Below, piece by piece: positions 21,185 to 30,264 of a DNA stretch of 64,000 bases. A program made the translations under genes and the position numbers. The stretch is from Primulina eburnea (Eukaryota; Streptophyta; Magnoliopsida; Lamiales; Gesneriaceae): NCBI RefSeq assembly GCF_022965805.1, contig NC_133101.1, positions 51,230,342-51,294,341 of the forward strand. Reading direction: 5' to 3'. Below the pieces are notes generated by a model. The model did no database searches. It saw nothing but the letters and a program-made list of their open reading frames with translations, and was not told where the DNA came from. Position 1 is the stretch's first letter. Every line of letters begins with the position of its first letter.

Positions 21185-22990
21185 TCAGAGACGGTGTTGT
21201 GCTTGGTGTTCTTCACTGGTCTCAACACCAGACTCAACATTGTTTATGGTCAGTGCCTCACTTATATCCAGCAATTCTTCTACATCAGCCTCCGGTGTTT
21301 TAAGTGTGAGATCTGCAAGATCATCAAACAAAACGTTAATTGATTCCATTGTAGTCCTAGTTCTCAGATTAAATACACGATAAGCACGACCGTTAGTAGT
21401 AGAGTATCCAAGAAAAAGACATTTAACGTTTTTTGAAACAAATTTAGCTAGATGATCTCTATCATTCAGCACATAACATACACATCCAAAAATATGAAAA
21501 TATTTAAGGTTTGGTCTTCTTCCCTTGATAATATCATATGAAGTCATTGTAGAACCACTCCTTAAATAAACGCGGTTGGAAATGTGACATGCCGTATTTA
21601 AAGCTTCGGCCCAAAAACATTTTGACACATTCTTGGAACTAAGCATGACCCGAGCCATTTCTAGGAGGGTTCGATTTTTCCTTTCAGCTATGCCGATTTT
21701 TTGAGGGGTCTTAGGAGATGAATATGCATGACTGATACCTTTCTTATGACACAAAGAAACAAAATGAGAATTTTCGAACTCCTCACCATGATCGGTTCTT
21801 ATTTTAACCACCCTCATATCATACAGATTTGTTATTCTAGCATGTAACTTCTTAAAAGCATCAAATGTATCAGATTTTTCTCTGAGAAAACTTACCCAAG
21901 TAAAATGCGAAAAATCATCAACACAAACAAACGAATATTTCTTACCACCCAAGCTCTCAACTTCCATCGGACCCATTAAATCCATGTGCAAGAGTTCAAG
22001 GAACCGTGTTGTCCCAAAGTGTTGCAACACCGGGTGCGCAACACGGGTTTGTTTACCTTTCTGACACGGTCCACAAACATAATCATTAATTGAATTCAAA
22101 TTTGGCATACCTCTCACAACATCAAACTTACTCAGATTCTTCAAAGTCTTAAAGCTCACATGTCCTAGTTTTTGATGCCATAGGTTCATATCACTCACTG
22201 TGGCACTTCGACACTTATCACCTTCTCCCACCAGATAGCAATTGTCCGCAGACCGAGTACCTGACATTACACAAACATTAGCATCATTAAGAACTTCACA
22301 GTTATTTTTGTTGAACTTAACATGTAAATCATCATCACAAAGTTGACTTATGCTTATCAAGTTTGAAATAAGTCTTTCAACATGCAAAAAATTATGAAGT
22401 TCAGGAATGTCATCAACATTCAGTGTTCCTTTGCCAACTATTCTTCTTTTGGCACCACCACCATAGGTTACACGCCCACTTTTTACTTCAATGTAATCCG
22501 TGAGGTGTTCTTTAGATCCTGTCATGTGGTGTGAGCACCCACTATCAAAGTACCATGCACCTGCAATGTTAGTTTTTAAAGAAGTATAAATGACATTGCA
22601 ATGAATAACAGCTTTTGGTACCCAAACTTTCTTCACATGAGGTTTCTTGGCTACTATGTTGTGCCTGGTGTTGGACAACACAGTGGGCAACACCAGATTT
22701 GCATGCCAGTTCATATAGTCATTTCTCAGTTTAAAACAGAAAGATTTGATGTGACCTGGTTTATGATAGTAGTGGCAGATAAAATGTCGTTTTCTTTGCT
22801 TTGATTTAGAAATTGACACTGGATTCTTGGTTTGTGGCATCTTCACTGGCGGGTCAACTTTCAAATGAGAAGAGGAAGCTCTGTTTTGTTTCAGCAATCG
22901 TTCTGAGGCTTGCTTTGAGATTGGCAGAGTCTTCATGGGAGGTTTCACTATTAAGGGAACAGAGCAGTCTTCACTTGCCTTTACAAACAT
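21185..22990 (-). CDS. Element D polyprotein part: zinc knuckle, protease, integrase
   Basis: 601 open codons. Residues 72-85 form the Gag zinc knuckle [14 protein letters not shown], where the second Cys (75) is Tyr. The retropepsin site is [13 protein letters not shown] (Asp-148). A pre-integrase block [14 protein letters not shown] lies near residue 275, then the integrase core with HMDLMGPM (first Asp), RTDHGEEF (second Asp) and [17 protein letters not shown] (Glu), followed by [20 protein letters not shown]. All three catalytic integrase residues remain. The frame is continuous with gag upstream except for TAA at 23027. It is an unusually well-preserved open frame in an otherwise deleted element. 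Confidence 0.9.
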   Translation of the reverse strand: MFVKASEDCSVPLIVKPPMKTLPISKQASERLLKQNRASSSHLKVDPPVKMPQTKNPVSISKSKQRKRHFICHYYHKPGHIKSFCFKLRNDYMNWHANLVLPTVLSNTRHNIVAKKPHVKKVWVPKAVIHCNVIYTSLKTNIAGAWYFDSGCSHHMTGSKEHLTDYIEVKSGRVTYGGGAKRRIVGKGTLNVDDIPELHNFLHVERLISNLISISQLCDDDLHVKFNKNNCEVLNDANVCVMSGTRSADNCYLVGEGDKCRSATVSDMNLWHQKLGHVSFKTLKNLSKFDVVRGMPNLNSINDYVCGPCQKGKQTRVAHPVLQHFGTTRFLELLHMDLMGPMEVESLGGKKYSFVCVDDFSHFTWVSFLREKSDTFDAFKKLHARITNLYDMRVVKIRTDHGEEFENSHFVSLCHKKGISHAYSSPKTPQKIGIAERKNRTLLEMARVMLSSKNVSKCFWAEALNTACHISNRVYLRSGSTMTSYDIIKGRRPNLKYFHIFGCVCYVLNDRDHLAKFVSKNVKCLFLGYSTTNGRAYRVFNLRTRTTMESINVLFDDLADLTLKTPEADVEELLDISEALTINNVESGVETSEEHQAQHRL

Positions 22991-23026
22991 GGTTGACTTT
23001 GATTTAGAGCTGGAAGTTTCACCATG

Positions 23027-23506
23027 TTAATATGTGCTTTCAACATATCCAAGACCAGTTCTGTTGTCCTTTCCCATAGTTAGCATTGAGTCAAGTTTTG
23101 ATGAACTTGAGCTGAATTTAGCAATAGTTTTTGTGGCCTTCTCAAGATCATCCTTGACTTTGCACAGTTCGAGGTCCTTCTTACTCAACAAGACTTCCAG
23201 TCGAGACATTCTACTCTTTAACTCAGTATTTTCCTTTGAGAGCATAGAATTTATTTTATTTCTTTTGATCCAATCTTCGTATAGCTCCTCATACATAGCC
23301 TGCACACATTCAAATGTGAGTTCATCAGAATCAGTATCCTGGATTTCATGATTACATGAGTCATTGTGAGATTTAGCATTGAAACACAAGGATTTTGAAG
23401 TGGTGTTGCGGCCCGGTGTTGCAACACTAGAGGCAACACCGTGCATGTTGACTTGCAGCCAGCATTTTTCCTTCAAAACAGCAGTGTTTGTAGACAGTAC
23501 GTCCAT
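23027..23506 (-). pseudogene. Element D gag remnant (N-terminal half deleted)
   Basis: The frame holds the coiled-coil C-terminal part of copia Gag: YEELYEDWIKRNKINSMLSK and LEVLLSKKDLELCKVKDDLE, matching the equivalent part of element F. The UBN2-type N-terminal domain seen in F (38559-39050) is missing; the frame begins MDVLSTNTAVLKEKCW right after the leader. It ends at TAA (23027), in the same frame as the downstream polyprotein. A GTGTTG/CAACAC palindrome cluster encodes the HGVASSVATPGRNT stretch. Confidence 0.8.
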
Positions 23507-23579
23507 TGGGATTCTGTAAAATTTCCTGCAAACAAAAACAACAATAAACCAGAATCAATCACTTACTGTATCAAGCATT

Positions 23580-23592
23580 GGCTCTGATACCA
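23580..23592 (-). other. Primer binding site of element D (initiator tRNA-Met)
   Basis: On the minus strand TGGTATCAGAGCC, the classic complement of the plant initiator tRNA-Met 3' end, two bases from the LTR end at 23595. Confidence 0.9.
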
Positions 23593-23594
23593 CT

Positions 23595-24248
23595 TGTAAG
23601 TAATTGTTGTACAGGAAATAAATATAAAAACATTATAGTGTGTGTATCAGAAGTTAGTGTTGTGTCCGGTGTTTTCAACACTGTACAAAGCACGGCAGCG
23701 GAAATTAAATATTTAACACACAAATATAACTTTAATAAATTAACACCAGATTTAAATTATGCACAAGTAAGAACACTTGTGCGATGCCTCATGGCAAAAA
23801 ATTCACTAGAAAAATTATGTAAATCGTTTGCACCAAAACAATACTAGTGAGAAAACAAAACCAAATTCCTTGACATTCCAAGGAATTAAAAACGCATAAA
23901 AACAAACCACATAAAAACTAGATGCATAAAATAAAAAAGGCGTGTTGCTTAAAACCAAACGACGACACTCTTCGATCAACACTCTGCGTCAGTGTTGTTC
24001 TTGAGTTTTGGCAACACCAATCGGCAACACGACTCAATCACACAAAGTCTTCAACATTAAAAATATTAATCTCTGTGAAAAGACTATGCACTAAGTCCAC
24101 TAAAAACCACGCAGAGATCACACACGAGAAAGCTCACGAAAACACAAAAGAACACTCTTCAAAACTCTTCTCTCTCTAAGCCCTTGCCACTCAAAAGCCT
24201 TTCTTCTCTCTCTCTCTAAAAGCACACCCAGCAGCCGTCCACCACACT

Positions 24249-24321
<73 letters not shown>

Positions 24322-24628
24322 GCTTCCACACAATTCTTGACCTAATTATCATCCCACAAAAGAGTCCTAAAAATATGGAAACAATATTTCATTAGATATA
24401 AAACTCTTTTAAACAAAGATAAAATATCTTGGAGATAAAAATCATATTAAAACAAATCATATAATATCTATAGATAAATCAAACAAGATCACATCATCTA
24501 GAAATAAATCAAGCAAATTATTATAATCTAGAAATAAATCAAATAAAAACTTTTAATCTAGAAAGGCAAAATCTTAAATTGATATTATCAATTTAACAAA
24601 ATAATAAAAGAATAAAATATTCCTTTCA
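23595..24628 (-). repeat. 5' LTR of element D
   Basis: Matches the 3' LTR (18023-19003) closely along its length. The main difference is a long TA microsatellite (24251-24321). Confidence 0.9.
24251..24321. repeat. TA microsatellite in 5' LTR of D
   Basis: About 71 bases of TA with one interruption (CA at 24303-24304), versus about 15 bases at the same place in the other LTR. Confidence 0.95.
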
Positions 24629-25308
24629 AAATCAATGAAAATTCAAAACGTCAATAACATAGGTTCGACCACGACTACGTCAATCTCTAGAAAATAAAAT
24701 TAGTTCATGCTCAAATATATATCACAACAAAACCTGTTTGTAATCATTAAAACGTAAAAGCAAATAACCGAATTAGAAACGTGTTGAAGAGAGATAAAAG
24801 TGTGTCTCTGTGTCCGGATTTAGCGTCTTCAGTCTCCGTTCTTTGCGTTCCGTCGTCCGTATCTTCTGACTTTTTCGCTCCTTTTTCTCTGATATGTCGG
24901 CTGTGTCGAGAATTTTTTCGGAACCCTCTTCTAAACCCACGTCGTAACCTATTTAATTCTGAGATTCACGTCGGCGCGCCCTTAACTCGCGCATATGCAC
25001 GGGTTCTTCAATACGTGAGTTTCTTCATATGCGCTTGCTCCGCGCATATGCACGGAGCCTTCTGCCTTAGTGGCGCATGTTCGCGATAATCAGTCGCGCA
25101 TATGCGCTGGTCTTACTGCCCAGCGTGCTTGCTTTTTCACACTTCTTCTCCTAAGCGCCATTTCAGTTCATTTTCACGCCCATGTCGTAGTCGTACCTAA
25201 ATTCCTTCATTCACAACAAAAATAACAAAAACGCATGATTCTGCCCAAGAAAACTAACAATCTATATGAATTGTAAGGATAATTTAAGTGCACAAAATGC
25301 ACTTATCA
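24629..25308 (-). repeat. 5' LTR of element B, part 2
   Basis: This is the LTR start (minus strand TGATAAGTGC at 25308), aligned with 8601-6486 minus S1. It opens with the second copy of the D duplication AAATC. It contains the palindromic array 24971-25108, slightly shorter than the 3' LTR copy, and shows the empty site of S1 near 25140. Confidence 0.9.
24971..25108. repeat. GCGCATATGCGC array in 5' LTR B
   Basis: Units GCGCATATGCAC, CATATGCGCTTGC, GCGCATGTTCGCG and GCGCATATGCGC, collinear with 6823-6975 but with several C/T and G/A changes and small deletions. Confidence 0.8.
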
Positions 25309-25407
25309 ATAGCTTCCGATTGGGCCCTCGCACCATTTCTCACGTGCTGCTCTAGTAAACGAGCCACACCGACTAGCACACGGGCATTAGCATCCTGATT
25401 AGTTTTT
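25309..25407 (-). pseudogene. Element C gag N-terminal fragment
   Basis: Minus strand reads QDANARVLVGVARLLEQHVR then NGARAQSEAI, and across the element B duplication YEGFRRMNPEDFSG. This is the family's usual N-terminal Gag helix segment. The start codon is not clear: sequence upstream (25408-25600) has stops in all frames and no MPPRR-type start as in element I, so the true beginning is decayed. The frame match across a 19.4-kb insertion is strong evidence that the two C segments were one gene. Confidence 0.85.
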
Positions 25408-25601
25408 TTAGATTACACAAGGGTGGCTGTGAAAACTCGAAAAAAAGGAAAAAAAGACAAATAATGCATGACTCACGAAATTTCGAGAACCACCGACTCA
25501 AGAACGACGTAGAACAACATGATAAAATAGATCTGACAAATGGAGGATAAACACAGATCTGATAATAAAAAGATAAACTTACTTGAATCAAAGGAACCAA
25601 A

Positions 25602-25614
25602 AGCTCTGATACCA
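25602..25614 (-). other. Primer binding site of element C (initiator tRNA-Met)
   Basis: On the minus strand TGGTATCAGAGCT, one base off the usual TGGTATCAGAGCC; three bases from the LTR end. Confidence 0.8.
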
Positions 25615-25616
25615 AA

Positions 25617-26285
25617 TGATGCGAATCCTCGAACGAATTAAAAGCAAACAAGATTAATTGGAATCACGCTCTCAATTCAATAACGTTTAAGGATCTATGT
25701 TGTGATGTCCCGATATTTTGAATCAAGTATCGCGTGATATTCACCTTTAAACTATGAATAAGCAAAAAATAATCACAAGAGAAAAATCGTAACTTGAACG
25801 AACCATCAAAGAACTTGCCCTTGACAATCAGCGTAAGAAGGATCGAAAAACTTTACAAAGTATAAACTTTGATAAGTTTGATTTTGGATATAAAGCAAGA
25901 AGCTTTATTTTGTTGTTTGAGATAAAACTCAAGAACAATCAAATTCTATTCAATCAATAATGTGTGTAACGTCCAAGTTTAGTGCATATATGTTCACAAA
26001 ATAAACAAGATATGAAAAATCTAGTTACCTAAACAATTAAAAATCTAAACTAGGAACGAAAGATTTTTCTCACAGCAGGGCGCGCTCGGGCGCGGCGTCT
26101 TCTGGACTGGTCGTGCTTGGGCGGTAAGATGTTACTGCTTGGGTGCAGATGGTTCTGAAATTTACTTTGTGTACAGTAAGGTTGGCGCTCGGGCGTGGAG
26201 GCTTATGTCTTCCACTGCTGTAACACGGGGAACACAAGAGGTCCAGAAGTGGGGGCCAAGGGAAGAGGAACAATAAGGCGCAACA
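25617..26285 (-). repeat. Element C 5' LTR, partial
   Basis: It starts (plus strand) TGATGCGAATCC next to the primer site and continues without coding signal to the gap. Its other end and the 3' LTR are not in the window, so full length is unknown. It contains a GCTCGGGCG array near the gap. Confidence 0.6.
26080..26203. repeat. GCGCTCGGGCG-type array in LTR C
   Basis: Degenerate units at about 26080 (CGCGCTCGGGCGCG), 26110 (GTGCTTGGGCGGTAA with a TTACTGCTTGGGTGC arm) and 26182 (GGCGCTCGGGCGTGG). These match the units of LTR A although the elements belong to different lineages. Confidence 0.75.
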
Positions 26286-26385
26286 NNNNNNNNNNNNNNN
26301 NNNNNNNNNNNNNNNNNNNNNNNNNNNNNNNNNNNNNNNNNNNNNNNNNNNNNNNNNNNNNNNNNNNNNNNNNNNNNNNNNNNNN
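26286..26385. other. Scaffold gap of exactly 100 N
   Basis: One hundred N is the common placeholder for a gap of unknown size. The left side is element C LTR (minus), the right side element G (plus); their true distance and adjacency are not supported by sequence. Confidence 0.98.
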
Positions 26386-26406
26386 TCTGCTTTTCGTTTG
26401 GGTTGT

Positions 26407-26640
26407 CAGATGATTATGCGTCAAAGAAGATGGATGGATTTGTTAAAGGATTATGGTTGCGAAATCAAGTATCATCCAGGATCAGCAAATCTTATAGCTA
26501 ATGCTCTTAGTCGCAAGGTGAGATTATCTGCACTTCAGACAAGTTTCATATCAAGTGTAATCAAAGATTGTTGTTCTCTGGGATTTCACTTCCGTCAAGA
26601 AAGGAATGGAACACATTCGAGTAACGAGCATTTTATCTGA
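26407..26640 (+). pseudogene. Element G RNase H C-terminus and connector
   Basis: From residue about 8: MRQRRWMDLLKDYGCEIKYH then PGSANLIANALSRK, the standard end of a Ty3 RNase H (usual form VADALSRK). The upstream residues MGCQMI are not RNase H: they come from a 28-base stretch next to the gap that matches the LTR of this element at 29317-29344. After SRKVRLSALQTSF the frame drifts, with integrase beginning in another frame at 26606, so there is a frameshift around 26590. Confidence 0.8.
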
Positions 26641-27427
26641 ACCGATGTTGTATGCCAAAATTAGAGAAGCTCAGTTTTCTGATGTGAAGGTGGAAAAGTT
26701 AGCAAGGTTAGCTAACGGAGACAACACATCTGGCTTTGCGTTCCAAACAGATGGAACCTTGTGTCTGTCCGGAAGAATCGTAGTTCCAGAAGATTCTAAA
26801 TTGAGAGACGAGATTTTATCTCAAGCTCATAGGAGTAAGTTGAGTATCCACCCTGGAAGCATGAAAATGTATAAGGATTTGAAGACCAAGTTTTGGTGGA
26901 AAGGTATGAAGAGAAGTGTTTACCAGTTTGTAGCCAAGTGTTTGGTTTGTCAGCAAGTGAAAGCTGAACATCGACGACCAGGAGGATTACTTCAGAATCT
27001 TCCTATTCCTGAGTGGAAGTGGGAGCATGTAACGATGGATTTTGTCACCCACTTGCCGCTATCTTCTAAGAATTGTGATGCAATTTGGGTTGTTGTGGAC
27101 CAACTGACTAAGTCAGCACATTTCATTCCGTATAGTCGGGAATATAGTTTCGATCGCATGGCAAGACTATACATCCAAGAGATTCTTAAATATCATGGTG
27201 TGCCAACAAGTATAGTCAGTGATAGAGATCCACGCTTTACCTCGAGGTTTTTGGGAAGTTTTCAAAAAGCGTTGGGAACGACATTGAGTCTGAGTACTGC
27301 CTATCATCCAGAGACCGATGGTCAGTCTGAGAGGACTATTCAGACGCTTGAGGATATGTTGTGTGCTTGTGCTTTGGATTTTGGACCAGCATGGCATGAT
27401 CATCTGCCGCTTGTTGAGTTTGCATAA
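26606..27427 (+). pseudogene. Element G integrase, N-terminal and catalytic domains
   Basis: The HHCC zinc domain is H75, H82, C112, C115; the catalytic core is D145 (TMDFVTHLP), D206 (IVSDRDPRF) and E242 (DGQSERTIQ), with exactly 35 residues between the second Asp and Glu. All catalytic residues are intact. A TAA at 27425-27427 interrupts the frame after LPLVEFA, where relatives have Tyr (AYNNSYHSS); coding continues in frame beyond it. Integrase inserts element DNA into the chromosome. One stop plus a downstream frameshift separate this copy from an intact one. Confidence 0.9.
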
Positions 27428-27700
27428 AACAATAGCTACCACAGTAGCATTGGTATGGCTCCGTTCGAATCATTGTATGGTAGACGTTGTCGTACTACTT
27501 TGTTTTGGGACGAAGTAGGAGAACGACAAGTGCAAGGACCTGAATTAGTGCAGCAAGCGATTGACGTAGTGGAATTGATCAAGAAGAGGATTAAAACTGC
27601 ACAAGATCGTCAATCGAGTTACGCGAATACCAAGCGTAGACCTCTACAGTTTCAGTCAGGGGAAAAGTTTTCCTTAAAGTTTCACCGTTCCGCAGGGTGA
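27428..27700 (+). pseudogene. Element G integrase C-terminal domain
   Basis: In the same frame as the core, it reads NNSYHSSIGMAPFESLYGRR, LFWDEVGERQVQGPELVQQ and IKTAQDRQSSYANTKRRPL, the typical GPY/F-region lead-in. Near 27665-27685 a frameshift (after GEKFSLKFH, expected VFLKVSP) moves coding to the 27697 frame, so the polyprotein would terminate in FHRSAG. Confidence 0.85.
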
Positions 27701-28071
27701 TGAGATTTGGACTCAAGGGAAAATTAGCCCCAAGATTCATCGGACCTTTTGAGATCTTGGAATGTGTTGGAAATTTGGCGTATCGATTGGCTTTACCGCC
27801 GTATCTGTCCAGCATTCATAATGTCTTTCATGTATCGTTGCTACGACGATATGTAGCAGATGAATCACACGTTCGTAGTCCGACAGATGTTCAACTTGAA
27901 GAAGACTTGACTTATGTCGAGCAGCCGCTTTTAATCCTGGGTAGGAAAGAGAAGAAGCTCAGAAACAAGACCATTCCACTTGTTCTAGTGCAATGGCAAC
28001 GCCGAGGTACTGCAGAAGCGACTTGGGAGTTAGAGAGTCGTATGCGCTCAGAGTATCCTCATTTGTTTTGA
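27697..28071 (+). pseudogene. Element G integrase end and chromodomain
   Basis: Starts with VMRFGLKGKLAPRFIGPFEI (the GPY/F module), then SSIHNVFHVSLLRRYVADES, and ends with a chromodomain-like segment VEQPLLILGRKEKKLRNKTI, VLVQWQRRGTAEATWELES ending YPHLF. In chromoviruses this tail is thought to steer integration to marked chromatin. It lacks an own start; the Met at 27697 is internal. The frame is open to the natural stop. Confidence 0.85.
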
Positions 28072-28130
28072 GTTGTATTTTATTCAGTTGTATTGTACTT
28101 CAGTTTCGATTTCGAGGACGAAATCTTTGT

Positions 28131-28143
28131 AAGGAGGGGAGGA
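28131..28143 (+). other. Polypurine tract of element G
   Basis: AAGGAGGGGAGGA directly precedes the LTR start TGTAATGACCCG, preceded by the CGAGGACGAAAT motif common before Ty3 3' LTRs. Confidence 0.85.
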
Positions 28144-29440
28144 TGTAATGACCCGAATTCCTATTTTGAATGAAGTATTAATTAAGAGATAATTAATGAG
28201 TTGTTCATTAAGTTTTAAAGAATTGATAATTCGGGATTTAACTGTTGGTATCCACCGAATTTTAAATGGATAACCCGACCTACTTCGGATTACATTATCT
28301 CGAGAAATCCAACTAGACCAATGAGATTCTGACACGTGGCAGATAAGATTTGTTCGGATTTTCTGAAATAGTCCGGATGCAGCCTATAAATGGAAGCCGA
28401 TTCTTTTGTTTCCTTCACCGCATTCTTCAGAGAGAGTTCTAGTTGTACCTTAGGTTTTCTAGCCAGTTCCTAGGGCACTTTGGTGTCGGGAAGTTTCGGA
28501 GCTAGTGTCGACTCGAGGAGGGTCGGTGTACTGAGATCGAGACATCATCAGCGTGCTGACGACGGACGCAGGTATAATCCTAAATCCTTAGATAGTGATT
28601 TAAGGATCATTAGGGAGAACTTGATTTCTTTATGTTGGTATTGTTTAGGTTCAGAGCTTTCTGTCAGATTGTTTTAGTGAGGTACGTGATGTACTGACTG
28701 AGATATCCAAGCGTATTATACACACTTATATGCTGCATATTTATCTGTTGCATGATACATGTTTTACTGCTTTGGCATATTATACATGATATATCATGTT
28801 GAGCCTGATATCTTTTGAGATATACCTCGTTTGTTGGGGCCGCTCAGCCCTATTCTGTATTGTGGACGATGGGGCATCGAGAGTTACAGTGTCTAACGGG
28901 ACCCGCGGGCTCTGATGACCTGGACATTGCAGGTCCACGTCTTGATGATGAGTGTGGGAGCCAAAACATGCCTAGGACAGATCAGAGACTATACACTCAG
29001 GCGCCTCTAGATTGAGCATGAGATTCTTGACTTGATCCTTGATATCCGAGCATATTGCATTTTGCATGCATCATATCAGTTTGTATACTTGTACATTCTC
29101 GTATTGGGCGATTGTCGCTCACGTCCTTGTTTTCATCTTGGGCACCCCATTCCACGGGGCAGGTCTTAGGTTGGATGGTTCGGACGACCAGGGCAGTGGC
29201 TAGAGCAGTTGGGTTTCGGTGGTGATCCAGTGGAGGTTTTCCGTGGTTTATCGTTTTCACGTTTAGAGTCATGTATTTGTTATGGTTGTATTAATGTTTA
29301 AGACTGATGTTATTGCTCTGCTTTTCGTTTGGGTTGTAAGATGATTAAGTATTTGGTTTCCGCTGTTTAATTGTTGGTATTAAGTTTAATGTTGCATGTT
29401 TATTAGTCTGTTTAGTAGTGGCTCGGGTAAGGACGCTACA
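28144..29440 (+). repeat. 3' LTR of element G
   Basis: TGTAATGACCCG to AAGGACGCTACA, 1297 bases. A TATA box is at 28385. A TGACACGTGGCA G-box-like motif lies about 50 bases upstream of it. Similar to solo LTR S1. Confidence 0.85.
28385..28391 (+). promoter_or_regulatory. TATA box of LTR G
   Basis: TATAAAT about 240 bases into the LTR, matching the TATA in related S1; the downstream region (TTCCTTCACCGCATTCTTCA) is a plausible transcript start. Confidence 0.6.
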
Positions 29441-29519
29441 GATAGTCCGGAGTCCTCGATCAGTCTGCTTAGCTGAAGTGCAAATCCCTTCGACCACTTA
29501 TTCGATTGCACCATATTCT

Positions 29520-30071
29520 TCAAGATATTAAACAAAATAGATGCCATTTCTTCTTTAATCCTTTCATGATGGTTGTCATCACTTTAAACTTTTCAAGAGT
29601 TACGGCTGTAAAAGAACCAGCCTTGTCCAGGATGCCCTTGGCAGCAATATCTACCGGCAGTTGAAACTCTGGCTTCAGTTCCCTATTAGCCTCAGATAAT
29701 TTGATCATATTCCCACTGGCTGATAGCAGTGTCTGCATTTTTTCGATGTCTGCAACATCCACTTCGGAGAAGCTTGAGAGGCCTTCAGCTAGCAGATTGA
29801 TTAAATTTCTGAAAAACTCTTCATCAATAGCCATAGAGTGATTGTTGACCTTCACTTGTATCTTCTCATCGTCAGTGACTATGCTGGACTCATAGATGGA
29901 GATAAGATATGGAGTATAGATCTATTCAGTAGCCAGTCCCAAAAATTGACGAAGGACAATAGATTCAATCTTTTGGAAAACACTTCGAACTGATTCATCT
30001 TTGATGGAGAGAATCAATTCGAAATTGATAACAACAGGGTTCAACAAGAATGCGGGAGTTTTAGTTGCCAT
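29520..30071 (-). pseudogene. Dystroglycan/SF3B-like retroelement-associated ORF, N-terminal fragment
   Basis: Start MATKTPAFLLNP at 30071 on the minus strand; then VVINFELILSIKDESVRSVF, a TAG stop near residue 49, and an open remainder (MKVNNHSMAIDEEFFRNLIN onward) to 29520. The N-terminus parallels the large ORF in element H (QVNFASLLTIKDENLVKMFK). I associate this family with Gesneriaceae predictions labelled dystroglycan-like or splicing factor 3B-like; the labels are probably spurious and no function is known. Element G inserted just downstream (29440), possibly truncating it. Upstream (30072-30260) is a short AT-rich stretch, then a copia gag fragment. Confidence 0.55.
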
Positions 30072-30264
30072 CTGGATTGAATTTGCTGTAAGAAGAAAAA
30101 TTTCAAGTGATTTACTCTGAAGATTTGAGAGTTAGGAAATTGGAGAATTCATAAAGTGAAAGCTGAGTAGGGTTGTTACTCAAATATATTTCGTTAATTT
30201 TCAAATTTCGGACACGTGTCAGTCTGTGAGTAGTTTTACCATATTAACACGTGTCATCAAAGTT

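Larger units (their letters stand above)
18023..24628 (-). mobile_element. Element D: Ty1/copia element, internally deleted
   Basis: The LTRs are 24628-23595 (5') and 19003-18023 (3'). The target duplication AAATC is exact (18018-18022, 24629-24633), and the empty site is visible in the other LTR of B near 6485. Order on the minus strand: primer site, gag (23506-23027), zinc knuckle-protease-integrase (22990-21185), RT remnant (21170-20455), RNase H tail (20454-20251), repeated CTCCCCCTGA tracts, 3' LTR. The gag-PR-INT-RT order defines copia. Repeated polypurine tracts before the 3' LTR are a known Sirevirus trait, so that lineage is likely. Confidence 0.9.
5870..25308 (-). mobile_element. 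Element B: complete but polymerase-less Athila-like LTR element
   Basis: The LTRs are 25308-17405 (5') and 8601-5870 (3') on the minus strand, with a tRNA-Asp primer site at 17398-17382 and a polypurine tract at 8613-8602. Flanking bases are ATAGT (5865-5869) and ATAGC (25309-25313), a 5-bp target duplication with one change; collapsing it rejoins element C gag in frame (EAIYEGFRRMNP). Internal order: gag (17277-15789), protease (15668-15180), spacer, downstream ORF with a plant-transposon-protein-like domain (11551-10462). No RT, RNase H or integrase is present. Later insertions are S1 (7010-8434), S2 (11574-14334) and D (18023-24628). Confidence 0.9.
25309..26285 (-). mobile_element. Element C, outer segment: LTR, primer site, leader, gag start
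   Basis: Continuation of element C on the far side of element B. In minus-strand order: partial 5' LTR (26285-25617), tRNA-Met primer site (25614-25602), leader, and gag N-terminus (25407-25309), which connects in frame to 5869. It is cut on the right by the assembly gap. Confidence 0.8.
26386..29440 (+). mobile_element. Element G: 3' part of a chromovirus-like Ty3 element
   Basis: After the gap the order is end of RNase H, integrase, chromodomain, polypurine tract and 3' LTR (28144-29440). The 5' LTR, gag, protease and RT are missing at the gap. The base run GATAG follows the LTR, but no left flank exists to test a duplication. Its LTR is related to solo LTR S1. Confidence 0.9.

Noticed and set aside
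24118..24333. Open frame rich in Tyr-Ile repeats
   Set aside because: Translation of the TA microsatellite.
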